From Acholoe squamosa (Eukaryota > Annelida > Polychaeta > Phyllodocida > Polynoidae), in contig OX439035.1 in assembly GCA_949317995.1 (NCBI GenBank), positions 80,415,959 through 80,479,958 of the forward strand: a DNA stretch of 64,000 nucleotides, in the 5' to 3' direction. Below, piece after piece: positions 39,407 to 47,682 of this stretch. The first letter of the stretch is position 1. Each line of letters begins with the position of its first letter. The notes beneath the pieces were generated by a model. It was not told the origin of the DNA and did no database searches. It saw nothing but the letters and a program-made list of their open reading frames with translations. The translations under genes and the position numbers were made by a program.

Positions 39407-40906
39407 ATGTCGCCCATAGGTGCGCGTCCTGTCTACAGCGCCGTTGTACCTGCTACCTCTGCTCCAAGCCTAGCATCCACCTTCACCTCTAATGTGCTAC
39501 CAACTTGCACAGCGACCCTTCCTTTACGAGTGGACACCTCCTACCAATATTCTCTGCCTGCCACCTTTGCTGTTCCATCAACTTCTTGCCCATTGCCACC
39601 TCAGCATCACTCTTCCTATGTGGACTACAATGTGCTTTCCCACATTCCTGCTGCTTCCGGTGTTTCACCCTTACCATACACACCTTTGCTAGCCACCACT
39701 GCACCGCTGACGTCTAGAACAACCTTAACATCCACATTCACCTATTCCACCGCTGCTTCTCATCCTTTTTCTACTACCAGCACCACTACTTCCGGTCTGT
39801 TTCCTGCTGTATCTTCACTAAGGATGCCTCACATCCCCATCCAAGCTGCTCCAGCTGCAGAGGCCCGCGCCACCTCGGCTCCTAGGTCTCCGCCTTCCTG
39901 CCTACATACGCCCGCTCTGGCCCTGACCTCTTCTACTTCCGGTCAGTTTACTTCATCTTCATCCACTGCAGCTTCACTTCCACACCTTCCAGTAATGTCG
40001 CCCTCGTTCTGGAGTACTCTGGCTATCTCACCTGGACATCCACCCTTCTCACCATTGACCTGTCAGTCCAGCACCATGGCCTCTTCCTCACAACTGACTC
40101 ACAGTTCTTCTACAATCATATCTCTCTTGACATCTTCATCTGCTACCACTACGCGACATCATCCCTATCAGCTTCCTGCCAGACCACAAGCCTCCCGTTC
40201 TTCTAATCTTGGAGGTCCTATCCTTCCAACATTGACTTCCCCAGCTTCTACCCTCTCGCAGAAGTAAGTATATTTCCCTAGTGATTCATACTTTGATTCC
40301 TAGAGACGCTCACTTCGTTCTTGTAATAAGATACTATACACATATTTTCTTTTAAAATATATGCATAAGCTAACTCTATAAAGTCGCTGAGCTCCTCTGA
40401 TTTGTGAGTAGCGGCGATCACATTCACAGTCTCAGGTATATAACTGATCTCATTAATACACCCATATGGCTGAATTTTATGTGTCCTAATACCTTCTTAG
40501 AAAAGAATTTCACTCACACTTATTTTTAAATATATCTACAGCTATAGACACTGTATTTCATTTCTCAGAGTCTGGGCTTCTTAAATAATTAAACCATTAT
40601 AGGCTCTGGTTCTTTAACAGAATGCCTTACTTCTGGACAAATATATCCTTTAAACTTAGGCCTCTTAATTATGGACCTTGTTACTGGAGTCATTCTATGT
40701 GTGGCGCGACTGTGGTCCTGCTGGTTCCGACTTGTGTTTCCATTCACCCTTAGACAACTTATAAGGTGCCCCATAGTGGTTGCCTCCTGTATGTGATGCA
40801 CTTCTCTCTCTTGTCTCATATACCTGCTTTATTTACTATCTTTAGTTCTTCTCCCACTTCATCTGCTGATGATGATGATGATGCCTCTACTCCTACTAGT
40901 CCTTAA
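39407..40906 (+). CDS. Opposite-strand Ser/Thr/Pro-rich gene, probably two exons
   Basis: This plus-strand gene is antisense to the element. The frame is open from 39350; the first ATG is 39407. Exon 1 (39407-40263) ends at a consensus donor, CAGAA/GTAAGT, one codon before a stop that then lies inside the intron. A 582-base intron ends TTTACTATCTTTAG at 40845. Exon 2 (40846-40906) continues in phase as SSPTSSADDDDDASTPTSP then TAA, keeping the same composition. Total about 305 residues, mostly Ser, Thr, Pro and Ala, with an acidic end; no signal peptide or known domain. All minus-strand frames here are closed, so it is not a shadow. It starts head-to-head with env. It could be a transactivation-type or mucin-like protein; its function is unknown. 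Confidence 0.6.
40264..40845 (+). other. Predicted intron of the antisense gene
   Basis: Begins GTAAGT and ends CTTTAG. Removing it joins two frames of identical composition in phase (AA plus T gives one Asn codon). A 76-codon minus-strand frame (40589-40819) inside it has no recognisable features. Confidence 0.55.
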
Positions 40907-41475
40907 ATCTTCACTTCAGGTATGTATCTCTAATACGTTTTATATTGAATGCATCCTAAATGGATCCGACCTTTTACAATTTTCTACAAACTGTGTTAGG
41001 TTGTTAAGTCTTATCCATAGAGTAGGGTGTATCTGAGACTTAATATCTCTACCCTCTCTACAGTGGGCGATGATTCCTTTCCTTCAGTAAATTATAACTG
41101 ATTTCCATTAATTCATCTCAACCGCTATGAACCTTCCGTTGTCTATGATCCAGGCTTTTCCACTAGAACTCATGTTTATAGCTTATCTAAACTGCTGATT
41201 ATGCTGTATTGTTGTGGTTATGTCCGCGTAGCATGCTAGTTGTTCTATCTTGTCAAACTTTGAGTGCAGTCTGTATCTGTTGCTCGCTGATGTCTGTATA
41301 GCTGGGGTTCCACTCCTGCACTGCCAACTGTCTTGCTTGTCATTGCATCTTTATCTCTTTCTTTACCTGCGCATGTCTGCTCTCTCCCCCCCCCCTTTTC
41401 CTGTTACTAGGCTATTAATATACATATGCCTGTCTCAGTGTCCAACGCTCCCCCCCCCTTTTCTCACGCACTTGT
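40907..41475. other. Intergenic region between ORF C and the antisense gene
   Basis: No convincing frame is seen on either strand. It holds the two G tracts above and, on the plus strand, a donor-like GTATGT (40920) and an acceptor-like pyrimidine-AG (41047-41063) that could belong to further splicing of the antisense transcript. Confidence 0.4.
41381..41462 (-). other. Two A4G9-10 tracts downstream of ORF C
   Basis: The sense strand has AAAAGGGGGGGGG at 41450-41462 and AAAAGGGGGGGGGG at 41386-41399, starting 14 and 77 bases after the ORF C stop. The same motif occurs in each LTR and after env. Confidence 0.6.
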
Positions 41476-41817
41476 TCATTCTCCCGCTGGCTCTGTTTCC
41501 GCGCCGTCATTCTCGCGCTGTCTTTTCTGTCTCTTTCCTCCTGTACCCCATTCTTTCCATGCATCTGGAGCTGCAAATACTGCCATGGTTATTTGCTGTA
41601 TTTTCCATGCAGTATTTTTGCTTTCCTCAGGTAATTTCCTAACCCAAGTTTTCACTTCACCTTTCATCCCCCACAATAATAATGCCACATATTCCATTTC
41701 CCCTAGATCATATATTTTCTTAATCAGATCCATGTCGTAGAAATATTCTTCTATCTTTTCTCCTGGTGCTCCTCTAAATGTAGGTGGCGTTATACTAATA
41801 CCTGCCATTTTGTACAT
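41476..41817 (-). CDS. Accessory ORF C: capsid N-terminal-domain-only mini-Gag
   Basis: 113 codons from ATG 41817 (a second ATG is at codon 4), starting 90 bases after ORF B. Residues 10-85 align along their length with the start of this element's capsid: TPPTFRGAPGEKIEEYF against LPSFNGEPGEDYRRYF, then GMKGEVKTWVRKLPE against GLKKGASKWMDGIPE, then AVF...W against RVF...W. The match ends at the end of the capsid N-terminal domain. There is no capsid C-terminal domain or knuckle; a basic stretch (KRQKRQR) and an acidic end follow. The divergence shows it is an old paralogue under its own constraint and not a recent duplication. Truncated Gag proteins restrict related particles (Ty1 p22, Fv1). 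A copy-number or superinfection-control role is inference; a scaffold or accessory capsid role is the alternative. Confidence 0.72.
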   Translation of the reverse strand: MYKMAGISITPPTFRGAPGEKIEEYFYDMDLIKKIYDLGEMEYVALLLWGMKGEVKTWVRKLPEESKNTAWKIQQITMAVFAAPDAWKEWGTGGKRQKRQRENDGAETEPAGE

Positions 41818-41907
41818 TTCTTCGACCTCTCACAACGTTCCCCTAACAGGTATTATCTTTTATATTCACACCGTCCATCTTTTCTTTCCTATCCACTCAT
41901 ATCCTTA

Positions 41908-42393
41908 CTAGTTATATTTGTCAAAGTTTTCAGTTACATCCTCCTCCTCCAGGGTCGTCTCATTGTCTATAACCCTGGATGTTAATACTCCCTGAGTAAT
42001 ATGCTTTCCCTTTTGTTTTAGTTTAAACATTTCCCAAGTTTCATCTCTTTGTCTACACTGCCTGCATCGTTTCCCTCTACTAGTCTTGCGATGCCTCCTA
42101 CACTTTCTTGAGAAAAAGAATGCGTTAGTCACACTCCCCACTACATACTTAAAGTGATGTTTGTTCACCTGTTCCCTCAAATATCTTGGCAATCTCGCGA
42201 TGTCCAATTTCAGTTTTGATATTTTCTGCATTACTATATCCTGTAACGTCGCCCCATTGTATCTAAATATCTTTGGCAATGAATATCCAAATCCATATAT
42301 AGCATCCAGCGCGTCTTCTACCTGTTGTCCCCTATATCTCCCTGCCTTTACTATAGATGGTGCTCTCTTTCCCGCATCCTCACTAGTGGACAT
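41908..42393 (-). CDS. Accessory ORF B: Arg/Cys-rich basic protein, translationally coupled to ORF A
   Basis: 161 codons from ATG 42393, which shares bases with ORF A's stop (TAATG at 42395-42391). The frame is open further upstream, to a TTG at 42471, but lacks another ATG there. The N-terminal half has an unrecognised region (FGYSLPKIFRYNGATLQDIV). The centre has a dense Arg/Lys/Cys cluster, KCRRHRKTSRGKRCRQCRQR, followed by an acidic C-terminus (ETTLEEEDVTENF). Basic clusters like this act in nuclear import or RNA binding in regulatory proteins of complex retroviruses. The similarity here is compositional only and no homology is claimed. The stop-start overlap suggests production by termination-reinitiation after ORF A. 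Confidence 0.65.
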   Translation of the reverse strand: MSTSEDAGKRAPSIVKAGRYRGQQVEDALDAIYGFGYSLPKIFRYNGATLQDIVMQKISKLKLDIARLPRYLREQVNKHHFKYVVGSVTNAFFFSRKCRRHRKTSRGKRCRQCRQRDETWEMFKLKQKGKHITQGVLTSRVIDNETTLEEEDVTENFDKYN

Positions 42394-42395
42394 TA
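42391..42395 (-). promoter_or_regulatory. UAAUG stop-start overlap coupling ORF A to ORF B
   Basis: On the sense strand the pentamer TAATG contains ORF A's stop TAA and ORF B's first ATG. UAAUG pentamers mediate termination-reinitiation in some RNA viruses, for example the influenza B M segment. No upstream rRNA-complementary motif was identified. Confidence 0.6.
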
Positions 42396-42980
42396 TATGA
42401 GATGTTTTATCCCATGTACCTGTTCCAGATGTTTGGCCGCTCCTGCCGCTGTTGCTGTTGTTCTGCCACAAATGTGACAGAGCCTTGATGTCACTTGTCT
42501 TCTGCTATAATACTCTTCTATCAATATGTCATCCAATCTGACTGATGTATCCAGCACAAATTCATCGTCTTTACTATAAAATATTGTTGGTTCTGTCTGT
42601 GTCGCTGTTTCTATGGTCTGAGTCTCTCTCTTAATTATACCACCGGTGCCTTGTAGAGTGACATCCAACAGCCACTCCCATTCTGTCTGTCCCATAGTGA
42701 TGTCACGTATGCTATCCCATATGTTTCCCTGATTATTTACCAGGACCTCGGCTTGAGCTGCTTCCACCACCTGTATTGGCTCTTGCGTTGAGCTTGGTTG
42801 GCCTGACGTTGAAGTCGCACCAAATCCTTTTTCATTTGTTTCTGTTGTTGTTGAACTTGCTGCAGACACTGTGCTCCTTTCATTGTAAGTGCTATTGCAA
42901 TAGTTGTCTTGAATCATCCACGTATTATAGTATTGTTGATATTGCTGTTCTCCGACACTATCGTACCAGCTATCTGCCAT
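42393..42980 (-). CDS. Accessory ORF A: C2H2 zinc-finger protein
   Basis: 195 codons starting at a true ATG (42980) in the same orientation as gag-pol, 325 bases after integrase. The N-terminal two thirds is Ser/Thr/Gln/Glu-rich and acidic, with no recognised domain. The C-terminus has one classical C2H2 finger, CHICGRTTATAAGAAKH...H (C-x2-C-x12-H-x4-H), ending LEQVHGIKH. The stop codon TAA overlaps the ATG of ORF B as TAATG. An acidic region plus a DNA- or RNA-binding finger fits a regulatory protein, such as one acting on the LTR or viral RNA, but this is inference. I recognise no family. The unbroken ATG-led frame and its tight coupling to ORF B argue that it is a real gene. Confidence 0.7.
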   Translation of the reverse strand: MADSWYDSVGEQQYQQYYNTWMIQDNYCNSTYNERSTVSAASSTTTETNEKGFGATSTSGQPSSTQEPIQVVEAAQAEVLVNNQGNIWDSIRDITMGQTEWEWLLDVTLQGTGGIIKRETQTIETATQTEPTIFYSKDDEFVLDTSVRLDDILIEEYYSRRQVTSRLCHICGRTTATAAGAAKHLEQVHGIKHLI

Positions 42981-43089
42981 CCGTCCATCAGCACCTGCTA
43001 TTTACTGTGAGGTCTAATCTCGTCCCTCGTTGTGCGCGCACTGCCACATCCTGATGCATCTCCTCCTGCATATACCTGTTGCACTGACC

Positions 43090-43110
43090 TCCCCCCCCCT
43101 CCCCTCTTTT
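43090..43110 (-). other. Internal polypurine tract between integrase and ORF A
   Basis: The sense strand reads A4 G A G4 A G9 A. It lies about 200 bases after the integrase stop and 110 before ORF A. It could be an internal plus-strand primer, a G-quadruplex, or a simple repeat. Confidence 0.5.
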
Positions 43111-43305
43111 CCTACCTTGCCCTACTTTTCCCCTTTCTTTGTGTATCGCCCTCCTTTCCGTCTACCTGCATGAGTCAGCTTGACCTGCTCCTCCGGGCGG
43201 CCCCTCCCCCTTCGGCACCTGCATCACCCCCCCTTTTTCTCATAGCAACCCACGTCCATACTACAGGATTATCGCCCATCCTGTAGCATCCCGTCTATGC
43301 TCAAC

Positions 43306-45306
43306 CTACTCCCCATCGCTGGATGAGCTGAGCTCCTCTCTGCCCCTCCTGTGATGCTTAAAAATCGGTCCCTTTGGAATGATATGTTCACTGCTAGATT
43401 CCTCACTCATAATAGCCCCTGCAGCCAATTGCTCCTTCCTATCTCTTTGTCTCCGTCTTCTCTCAGCCCTATCCTCTCTCTCTTTTCTTTTCTGTCTTCT
43501 CTCCATTTCTTCTCTCTCCCTTTCTTCTTCCAACTGTCTCTTCACCTCGACATTTCTCACTCTACCCTTCCTTTTCTCTTCATTATCCTGTTTCCGGCCA
43601 CCCTCGACCTTATCAATATCACTCTCCTGTAACCCTTTCTTCTTACACCAATTGTCTACCACAGCTTCCTGTCTGTGCTTCTTCCGGCTAGCTTGCCGCA
43701 CAAGTCCACTCTTCTCATTATCAGATTCCTGTATAGATGCGCGCGGTCCAGCTCCGGCCACCTCTCTCTCTTTCTCATGTGCACTTCTATCGTCGTCTGA
43801 CGTTCTCAATTTGTCCTCCCTATCAGCGCCCGCTAGCGCTGTATCCTCCAGACCAGATGAAGGATGTTCTGCCTCAGTCACCCCTTTAGGGTCCTCACGT
43901 CTGATATCCTGTATTTCCACCTCTGATTCCACTTCCGTTTTATCCACTTCCACCGTCCTCTCATCTTTGGCTACCCCCTCGTCATTTTCACCCTCCCCTT
44001 TGTACGCTCTCTTTAGTTTATTCACATTTACCAAGTGAGGTATCTCTTTGCCCGTCTTCACTGCTCTCAACCTCACTCTGTTATCCCCCACAACCTCTAT
44101 TATCCTATGTGGCCCCGTGTATCTACCAGCAAACTTCGATGTATTATTCACCGCGCATTTCGGATCGTAGTAATATACCCACTCCCCTTCTATAAAAGAT
44201 ACAGGTCGCGCCCGTCCATCCAGTCTATGTCTGAGCTGCTCCTCATACCTAGCAGTATGAGCATTGGCCGCCTCTTGTAATAACTGTATGCTATGATTGG
44301 TCCTTATAAACCAATCCCTTTCAGACGGCACCTTAGGCATTGGCCTTTCTTCAGCAAAAGACATGGCCACCGGATCCCGTCCAAATTGCAATGTATATGG
44401 TAAAAACCCCGTCCTCATACTAATGTTGGAGCGTACCGTCCATAATGCGATGGGTAACAGCTCTGGCCAGTGTTCATTGTCCTCGGTCACATAGCATCCT
44501 ATCGTGTCCTCTAATGATTTATGCAATCTTTCAACCCTGGCATTTCCAGTCGGATTTCTAGAAGACGTAAACCTCTGTTTGGTTGATAGTCTAGCTGTAA
44601 CTTCACGAAAAACCTGACCCATATATGTAGACCCTCTGTCGCTGCACAGCACTTCCACCTTGCCGTACCTACACACGATCTCCCGTAGAAACACCCCAGC
44701 TGCCGTGTGCGCAGTTGTGTCTTTAGTACAGAATGCCTCTGGCCATCCCGTCAGAAGGTCTATGAAGGTCATGATATATTTATAACCTTCCTTGGACCTA
44801 CGTAGTAGCCCAACAAAATCCGTCTGTATCACTTGCCACGGATAATCCGGCGTATCCCATGACCTTGCCTTGGCCCTAAAGTGAGGTGCTCTTTTTCTCA
44901 ACGCGCACCTTTCACATAGCCGCACATACCTAGCTATGTCCACCATCATATTTTTCCAATAAAACCGAGCCTGTACTTTTGTATTCAGCGCCACTGTCCC
45001 CACATTACCCCCACACATGATATCATCATGCATGAGATAGAGCACTCTATTCACCATAGCCTTAGGCACCACTATCCTTGGGTTTAGGTCAGCTATAGGC
45101 CCACCCCTCTTCCTAGCTGGTTTTATATACTTGCATAACAATCCATCCTTCATACCCATGAAATCAGCATTATGTAAAATCCCTCGCGCCTTTTCCTCAT
45201 CCACCGGCAATTCATCTCCCGCCAAATATCTCATCATCCCTTTTGCAGAATCCATCCTTCCACTGTTCCTGAATGAAGGTCTCCCTATCCAATTCCTCCC
45301 CCTCAA
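43306..45306 (-). CDS. Integrase with long charged C-terminal tail
   Basis: A 666-codon frame that continues pol in another frame. The codon at 45306 is TTG, so it probably marks an entry region and not a start; the first ATG is 45255. Zinc-binding region: His93, then GGN where GGH is usual (Asn101), then Cys131 and Cys134, so the second histidine is replaced. Catalytic core: Asp163 (QTDF), Asp223 (CSDRG) and Glu259 (NARVERLH), spaced D-59-D-35-E. A GPY/F-like module (GRYTGPHRIIEVV, about 394-406) follows. From about residue 435 there is a 230-residue highly charged, probably coiled-coil tail ending in SSSSDGE. I see no chromodomain. It inserts cDNA into the host chromosome. The tail could tether the intasome, but that is inference. 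Confidence 0.92.
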   Translation of the reverse strand: MRGRNWIGRPSFRNSGRMDSAKGMMRYLAGDELPVDEEKARGILHNADFMGMKDGLLCKYIKPARKRGGPIADLNPRIVVPKAMVNRVLYLMHDDIMCGGNVGTVALNTKVQARFYWKNMMVDIARYVRLCERCALRKRAPHFRAKARSWDTPDYPWQVIQTDFVGLLRRSKEGYKYIMTFIDLLTGWPEAFCTKDTTAHTAAGVFLREIVCRYGKVEVLCSDRGSTYMGQVFREVTARLSTKQRFTSSRNPTGNARVERLHKSLEDTIGCYVTEDNEHWPELLPIALWTVRSNISMRTGFLPYTLQFGRDPVAMSFAEERPMPKVPSERDWFIRTNHSIQLLQEAANAHTARYEEQLRHRLDGRARPVSFIEGEWVYYYDPKCAVNNTSKFAGRYTGPHRIIEVVGDNRVRLRAVKTGKEIPHLVNVNKLKRAYKGEGENDEGVAKDERTVEVDKTEVESEVEIQDIRREDPKGVTEAEHPSSGLEDTALAGADREDKLRTSDDDRSAHEKEREVAGAGPRASIQESDNEKSGLVRQASRKKHRQEAVVDNWCKKKGLQESDIDKVEGGRKQDNEEKRKGRVRNVEVKRQLEEEREREEMERRQKRKEREDRAERRRRQRDRKEQLAAGAIMSEESSSEHIIPKGPIFKHHRRGREELSSSSDGE

Positions 45307-47677
45307 GTTCCATCACGAGCAACTCACAGCCCACCTCAGGCTCAAACTCCCCCGACTCCTCGCCAGGTGTATCCTGTCCTACTGCCAATGGCACTCTGGA
45401 TATAAAATCCGGCAGGTAGTGAGTGGCTCCCGGCTCATACCTGATCTCATAGTCAAAGTCAGTCATAGCTAAACCCCACCTAGTCAACCTTTTGGATGGA
45501 GCCTTACTGGCTTGCTGAAGCAAAGGTATTAATGGTTGATGGTCTGTAATTATCGTGATCTTAGCTCCCGTCAGCATATCCTCAAATTTCTTCAATACTC
45601 TTATAACAGCTAGGCCTTCTTTCTCTGTTATAGTGTAGTTTCTTTCAGCCTTTGTAAATGTATACCCATAATATGTTACCGGTCTTAGCAATCCGTCCCT
45701 CTTCACACAGATGGCCGCCCCACACGCGCCATCCGAAGCATCCGTTAGAACATAAAAATGACCCCCGATCTCTGGATGTACCAACAACGGTGTGCTCGCC
45801 AATGCTGTTTGTATTTTCTTAAATGACACCTCACACTCATCCGTCCACTTAAATGGCACCTTGATTTTCAACAAATTATTCAAAGGCATCGACAAAACAG
45901 CATAGTTAGGAATAAAACTCCTGTAATAATTGCAAAGCCCCAGAAAGGATCTAGTTGTATGTTCATTATAAGGTCTGCCAAACTCCTGCACCTTTCTGAT
46001 CACTTTAGACTGTGTCTGCACTCCTTCAGCATTAATAATGTGCCCCAAAAACTTGATTTCCGCTTTGCCCCACTCACACTTTTCCGGCTTGACTGTTAAA
46101 CCTGCTTTACCCAAAGCTGCCAATACTCTGCCGACATTAGTAATATGGCTGTCCACATCCGGATCAAAGATAATGATATCGTCTAGGTAGGCTAGACAAG
46201 TACGTGGTATTAAGCCTCCTAGTGCTAATGACATAATCTTAGTAAATTGCCATGGGCTCTGCTTCATACCAAACGGCATCCTCGTCCATTGCCAAACCCC
46301 CGAGGGCGATTCAAATGCTGAATATTGCCTGCTGTCATGATGTAAATCGCACTGATGATACCCACTGAGCAAATCCATGGCTGTAAAGATTATAGGTTTT
46401 CTGTATGCCATATACAAAAACATGCTCCTGGCTGTGGGCATAGGGTATGTATCATCCGCCGTAATCAGATTTAACATGCGATAGTCTGTGCATAACCTAG
46501 CCTTTCCATCCTTCTGCACTACCACCAACGGACTTCTCCAGACACTGTCACTGGGCTCAATAATTCCCAACTTCAATAATTCCCTCACCTGTTCGTCAAT
46601 AATATCCATTTTCTGAGGAGAATACCTGTATGGTCGCGCCATACACGGACCTTTGGACTCATCGACCCTTATTTTCATTGGAGCCAATGAACAATGACCC
46701 AACTCCTTCATAGAAAATGCTATAGTGTCCATGTTGACCACCAGCATCTCCCTGAATACCATCTGCTCCTCCAGCGTCATCATAGTGTCACCCAAATCAA
46801 GGCCCCTGATCTTTTCAATTTTATCCAGCCTTTCCTGCTCACTTAAGGTAGAAACACCACATCCACCACCATTGTCCTGAGGATCCTGCCAGTGTGTTGA
46901 CCCTCCTCTAGTATCTTGACCATTTCCCCGCCGTTCTTCATTACATCGTGCCAAAATCGCACGAGCCTCATCCTTTCTATCCCTGCCAACATTAGCTGTA
47001 TCAATTACCTCCAGCAAATTAAGTTCTGGTTCATCTATGTCTCCTGCATATGCTATAACCTCAGTTGTATCCACGTACACTTGCCTGTCAGAGAGATTAG
47101 CAATTCTCATATACCATTTCTTCCCCACATAGTTCACCGCACCATCCGCAGCTACCACCGCCAAATTAGATGGTCTCAGCAAGACCGTTGTTCCAACCCT
47201 TTCAGCCGCCACATCCCATCCTTTCACCGTCACTAATCTTTCTTCCCATGGGTCCAAAATCGCCGCCACTTCAATTGAAACCGGATCTTCAGTAAAGAGA
47301 CGCACCTTTCCATCTATAGCTATAATCTGTGCCCTTGCGTCGATGAGAAAATTACGTCCCAGCACAATATCATAAGCTAGTGAATCCACCACATTAAAAT
47401 CATAATATATGCAAGCACCATCCATAAAACACTGCAATCGTACCGTCTCATAAACTTGTAATGATGTTCTGTCCCCCAGACGCACCTTCCCCAACTGAGA
47501 TGGTTGCCTGTCCCAAATTGCTCTCTCACTTATACTACTCACAACTGTCCGCGCTATAAAACAATCAGACGCGCCCGTGTCCACTAAACATTTATGTGTA
47601 TTCTCATCAATGGTACACTGAACCAACCATGGTGCTTTGTCTTTAGAGCCCCTATTTCCCGACCCATCCCCTGACAT
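45212..47677 (-). CDS. pol: Pol: aspartic protease, reverse transcriptase, RNase H
   Basis: The 821 codons from ATG 47677 are probably also reached by frameshift at GGGAAAC from a frame open since 47734. Domains in order: retropepsin with the active-site motif DTGAS at residues 33-37 and IVLGRNFL near 104-111; reverse transcriptase at about 355-560 with FTAMDLLSGYHQ (Asp435) and the catalytic YLDD at 497-500; RNase H at about 640-765 with TDAS (Asp646), KEGLAV (Glu686), TDHQPL (Asp712) and LPDFIS (Asp757). All expected catalytic acids are present. It matures the polyprotein and makes cDNA in the particle. The frame ends at 45212 and overlaps the integrase frame, which is offset by +1. Family pol genes are usually one frame, so the break near 45240 is suspicious. 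Confidence 0.95.
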   Translation of the reverse strand: MSGDGSGNRGSKDKAPWLVQCTIDENTHKCLVDTGASDCFIARTVVSSISERAIWDRQPSQLGKVRLGDRTSLQVYETVRLQCFMDGACIYYDFNVVDSLAYDIVLGRNFLIDARAQIIAIDGKVRLFTEDPVSIEVAAILDPWEERLVTVKGWDVAAERVGTTVLLRPSNLAVVAADGAVNYVGKKWYMRIANLSDRQVYVDTTEVIAYAGDIDEPELNLLEVIDTANVGRDRKDEARAILARCNEERRGNGQDTRGGSTHWQDPQDNGGGCGVSTLSEQERLDKIEKIRGLDLGDTMMTLEEQMVFREMLVVNMDTIAFSMKELGHCSLAPMKIRVDESKGPCMARPYRYSPQKMDIIDEQVRELLKLGIIEPSDSVWRSPLVVVQKDGKARLCTDYRMLNLITADDTYPMPTARSMFLYMAYRKPIIFTAMDLLSGYHQCDLHHDSRQYSAFESPSGVWQWTRMPFGMKQSPWQFTKIMSLALGGLIPRTCLAYLDDIIIFDPDVDSHITNVGRVLAALGKAGLTVKPEKCEWGKAEIKFLGHIINAEGVQTQSKVIRKVQEFGRPYNEHTTRSFLGLCNYYRSFIPNYAVLSMPLNNLLKIKVPFKWTDECEVSFKKIQTALASTPLLVHPEIGGHFYVLTDASDGACGAAICVKRDGLLRPVTYYGYTFTKAERNYTITEKEGLAVIRVLKKFEDMLTGAKITIITDHQPLIPLLQQASKAPSKRLTRWGLAMTDFDYEIRYEPGATHYLPDFISRVPLAVGQDTPGEESGEFEPEVGCELLVMELEGEELDRETFIQEQWKDGFCKRDDEIFGGR

Positions 47678-47682
47678 TAAAT

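Noticed and set aside
43379..44038. 219-codon plus-strand frame opposite the integrase tail
   Set aside because: It is the complement of Glu/Lys/Arg-rich integrase codons, giving Ser/Leu/Phe runs. The minus-strand frame is clearly the gene.
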